Below are positions 6,319 through 6,471 of a stretch of DNA of 6,471 nucleotides, in pieces. How positions within the stretch are numbered: position 1 is the stretch's first letter; every line of letters starts with the position of its first letter. Under the pieces are notes generated by a model. That model saw only the letters and a program-made list of their open reading frames with translations. It was not told the origin of the DNA and ran no database searches. Origin of the DNA: an uncultured Rhodospirillales bacterium (GTDB lineage Bacteria > Pseudomonadota > Alphaproteobacteria > CALMVH01); the NCBI GenBank assembly GCA_937873165.1, contig CALMVH010000211.1:3070-9540 (forward strand), given 5' to 3'. The translations under genes were made by a program, and so were the position numbers.

Positions 6319-6471
6319 TAGAGCTGCCTGCGAGCGATATAGGGCCGCAGCCCACGTATTGTCGCCGCGGAATTTTTTACATAACCCTGTATTGCCGCTC
6401 CGTGTTCAGAAATCCCAAATTTGCCTTTGTCTTGCAGAGCTTGCATGAACGCTGTCGGATCGGTTTTGCCT
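6318..6471 (-). CDS. C-terminal 50 residues of a protein cut by the window edge, possibly a cell-wall hydrolase
   Basis: The minus-strand frame from 6470 stays open for 50 codons and stops with TAA at 6320-6318, overlapping the next ATG by one base. Visible pieces are GKTDPTAFMQALQDKGKFG, then GYVKNSAATIRGLRPYIA, ending ARRQL. The pattern DPxAFxxALQ-x-GKFG followed by a GYV...ATIRGL helix weakly resembles the end of glucosaminidase (FlgJ-like) peptidoglycan hydrolase domains, where a last helix follows an F-x-x-A-L-Q-x-A-G segment. That is recall by eye, not an alignment, and the catalytic part lies outside the window. The composition is coding-like and the TAATG junction argues that it is a real gene in one operon with the secreted protein. 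The five-prime end is missing. Confidence 0.6.
   Translation of the reverse strand, partial: GKTDPTAFMQALQDKGKFGISEHGAAIQGYVKNSAATIRGLRPYIARRQL

Overview
This window is about 60% G+C and reads as chromosomal DNA from an alphaproteobacterium. Rhodospirillales/Acetobacteraceae is my best guess, based on the style of the DivK-like single-domain receiver, the CHASE3 hybrid kinase and the pentapeptide-repeat membrane protein. This assignment is inferred from protein style only; no rRNA or other marker gene is present.

Left part (43-4209, minus strand): two genes read leftward with a 63-nt gap, probably one operon. The first is a 476-aa pentapeptide-repeat protein that ends in a two-helix, channel-like membrane module. 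The second is an 890-aa CHASE3-PAS-HisKA-HATPase-REC-REC hybrid kinase. The kinase H-box has Asp (GAC) where the phospho-accepting His should be, while its ATP-binding motifs and both receivers look intact. The channel-like module also lacks a recognisable K+ filter. A divergent 204-nt region (4210-4413) separates this pair from a plus-strand 128-aa single-domain response regulator (4414-4800). The layout recalls the DivL/DivK logic of Caulobacter, where a kinase lacking its His works with a single-domain receiver. That functional link is inference.

Middle (4810-5568, minus strand): an ORF converges on the regulator with a 9-nt gap. It begins as a clear small lipoprotein, then appears to lose its frame near 5368. 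The natural C-terminus lies in another frame and stops at 5246, while the original frame stays open through unrelated sequence to 4810. A plus-strand ORF (4936-5196) competes for part of that sequence.

Gene-free stretch (5569-5919): it holds a candidate promoter for the lipoprotein and a compact set of mutually exclusive hairpins at 5705-5742.

Right end (5920-6471, minus strand): a lower-G+C (about 50%) gene encodes a small secreted protein of unknown family. Its ATG overlaps by one base (TAATG) the stop codon of a gene cut by the window edge, whose visible C-terminus weakly resembles those of glucosaminidase-type cell-wall hydrolases. This tight pair could be an effector plus periplasmic immunity protein, which is a hypothesis only. 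No tRNA, rRNA, CRISPR array, IS element or origin was seen.
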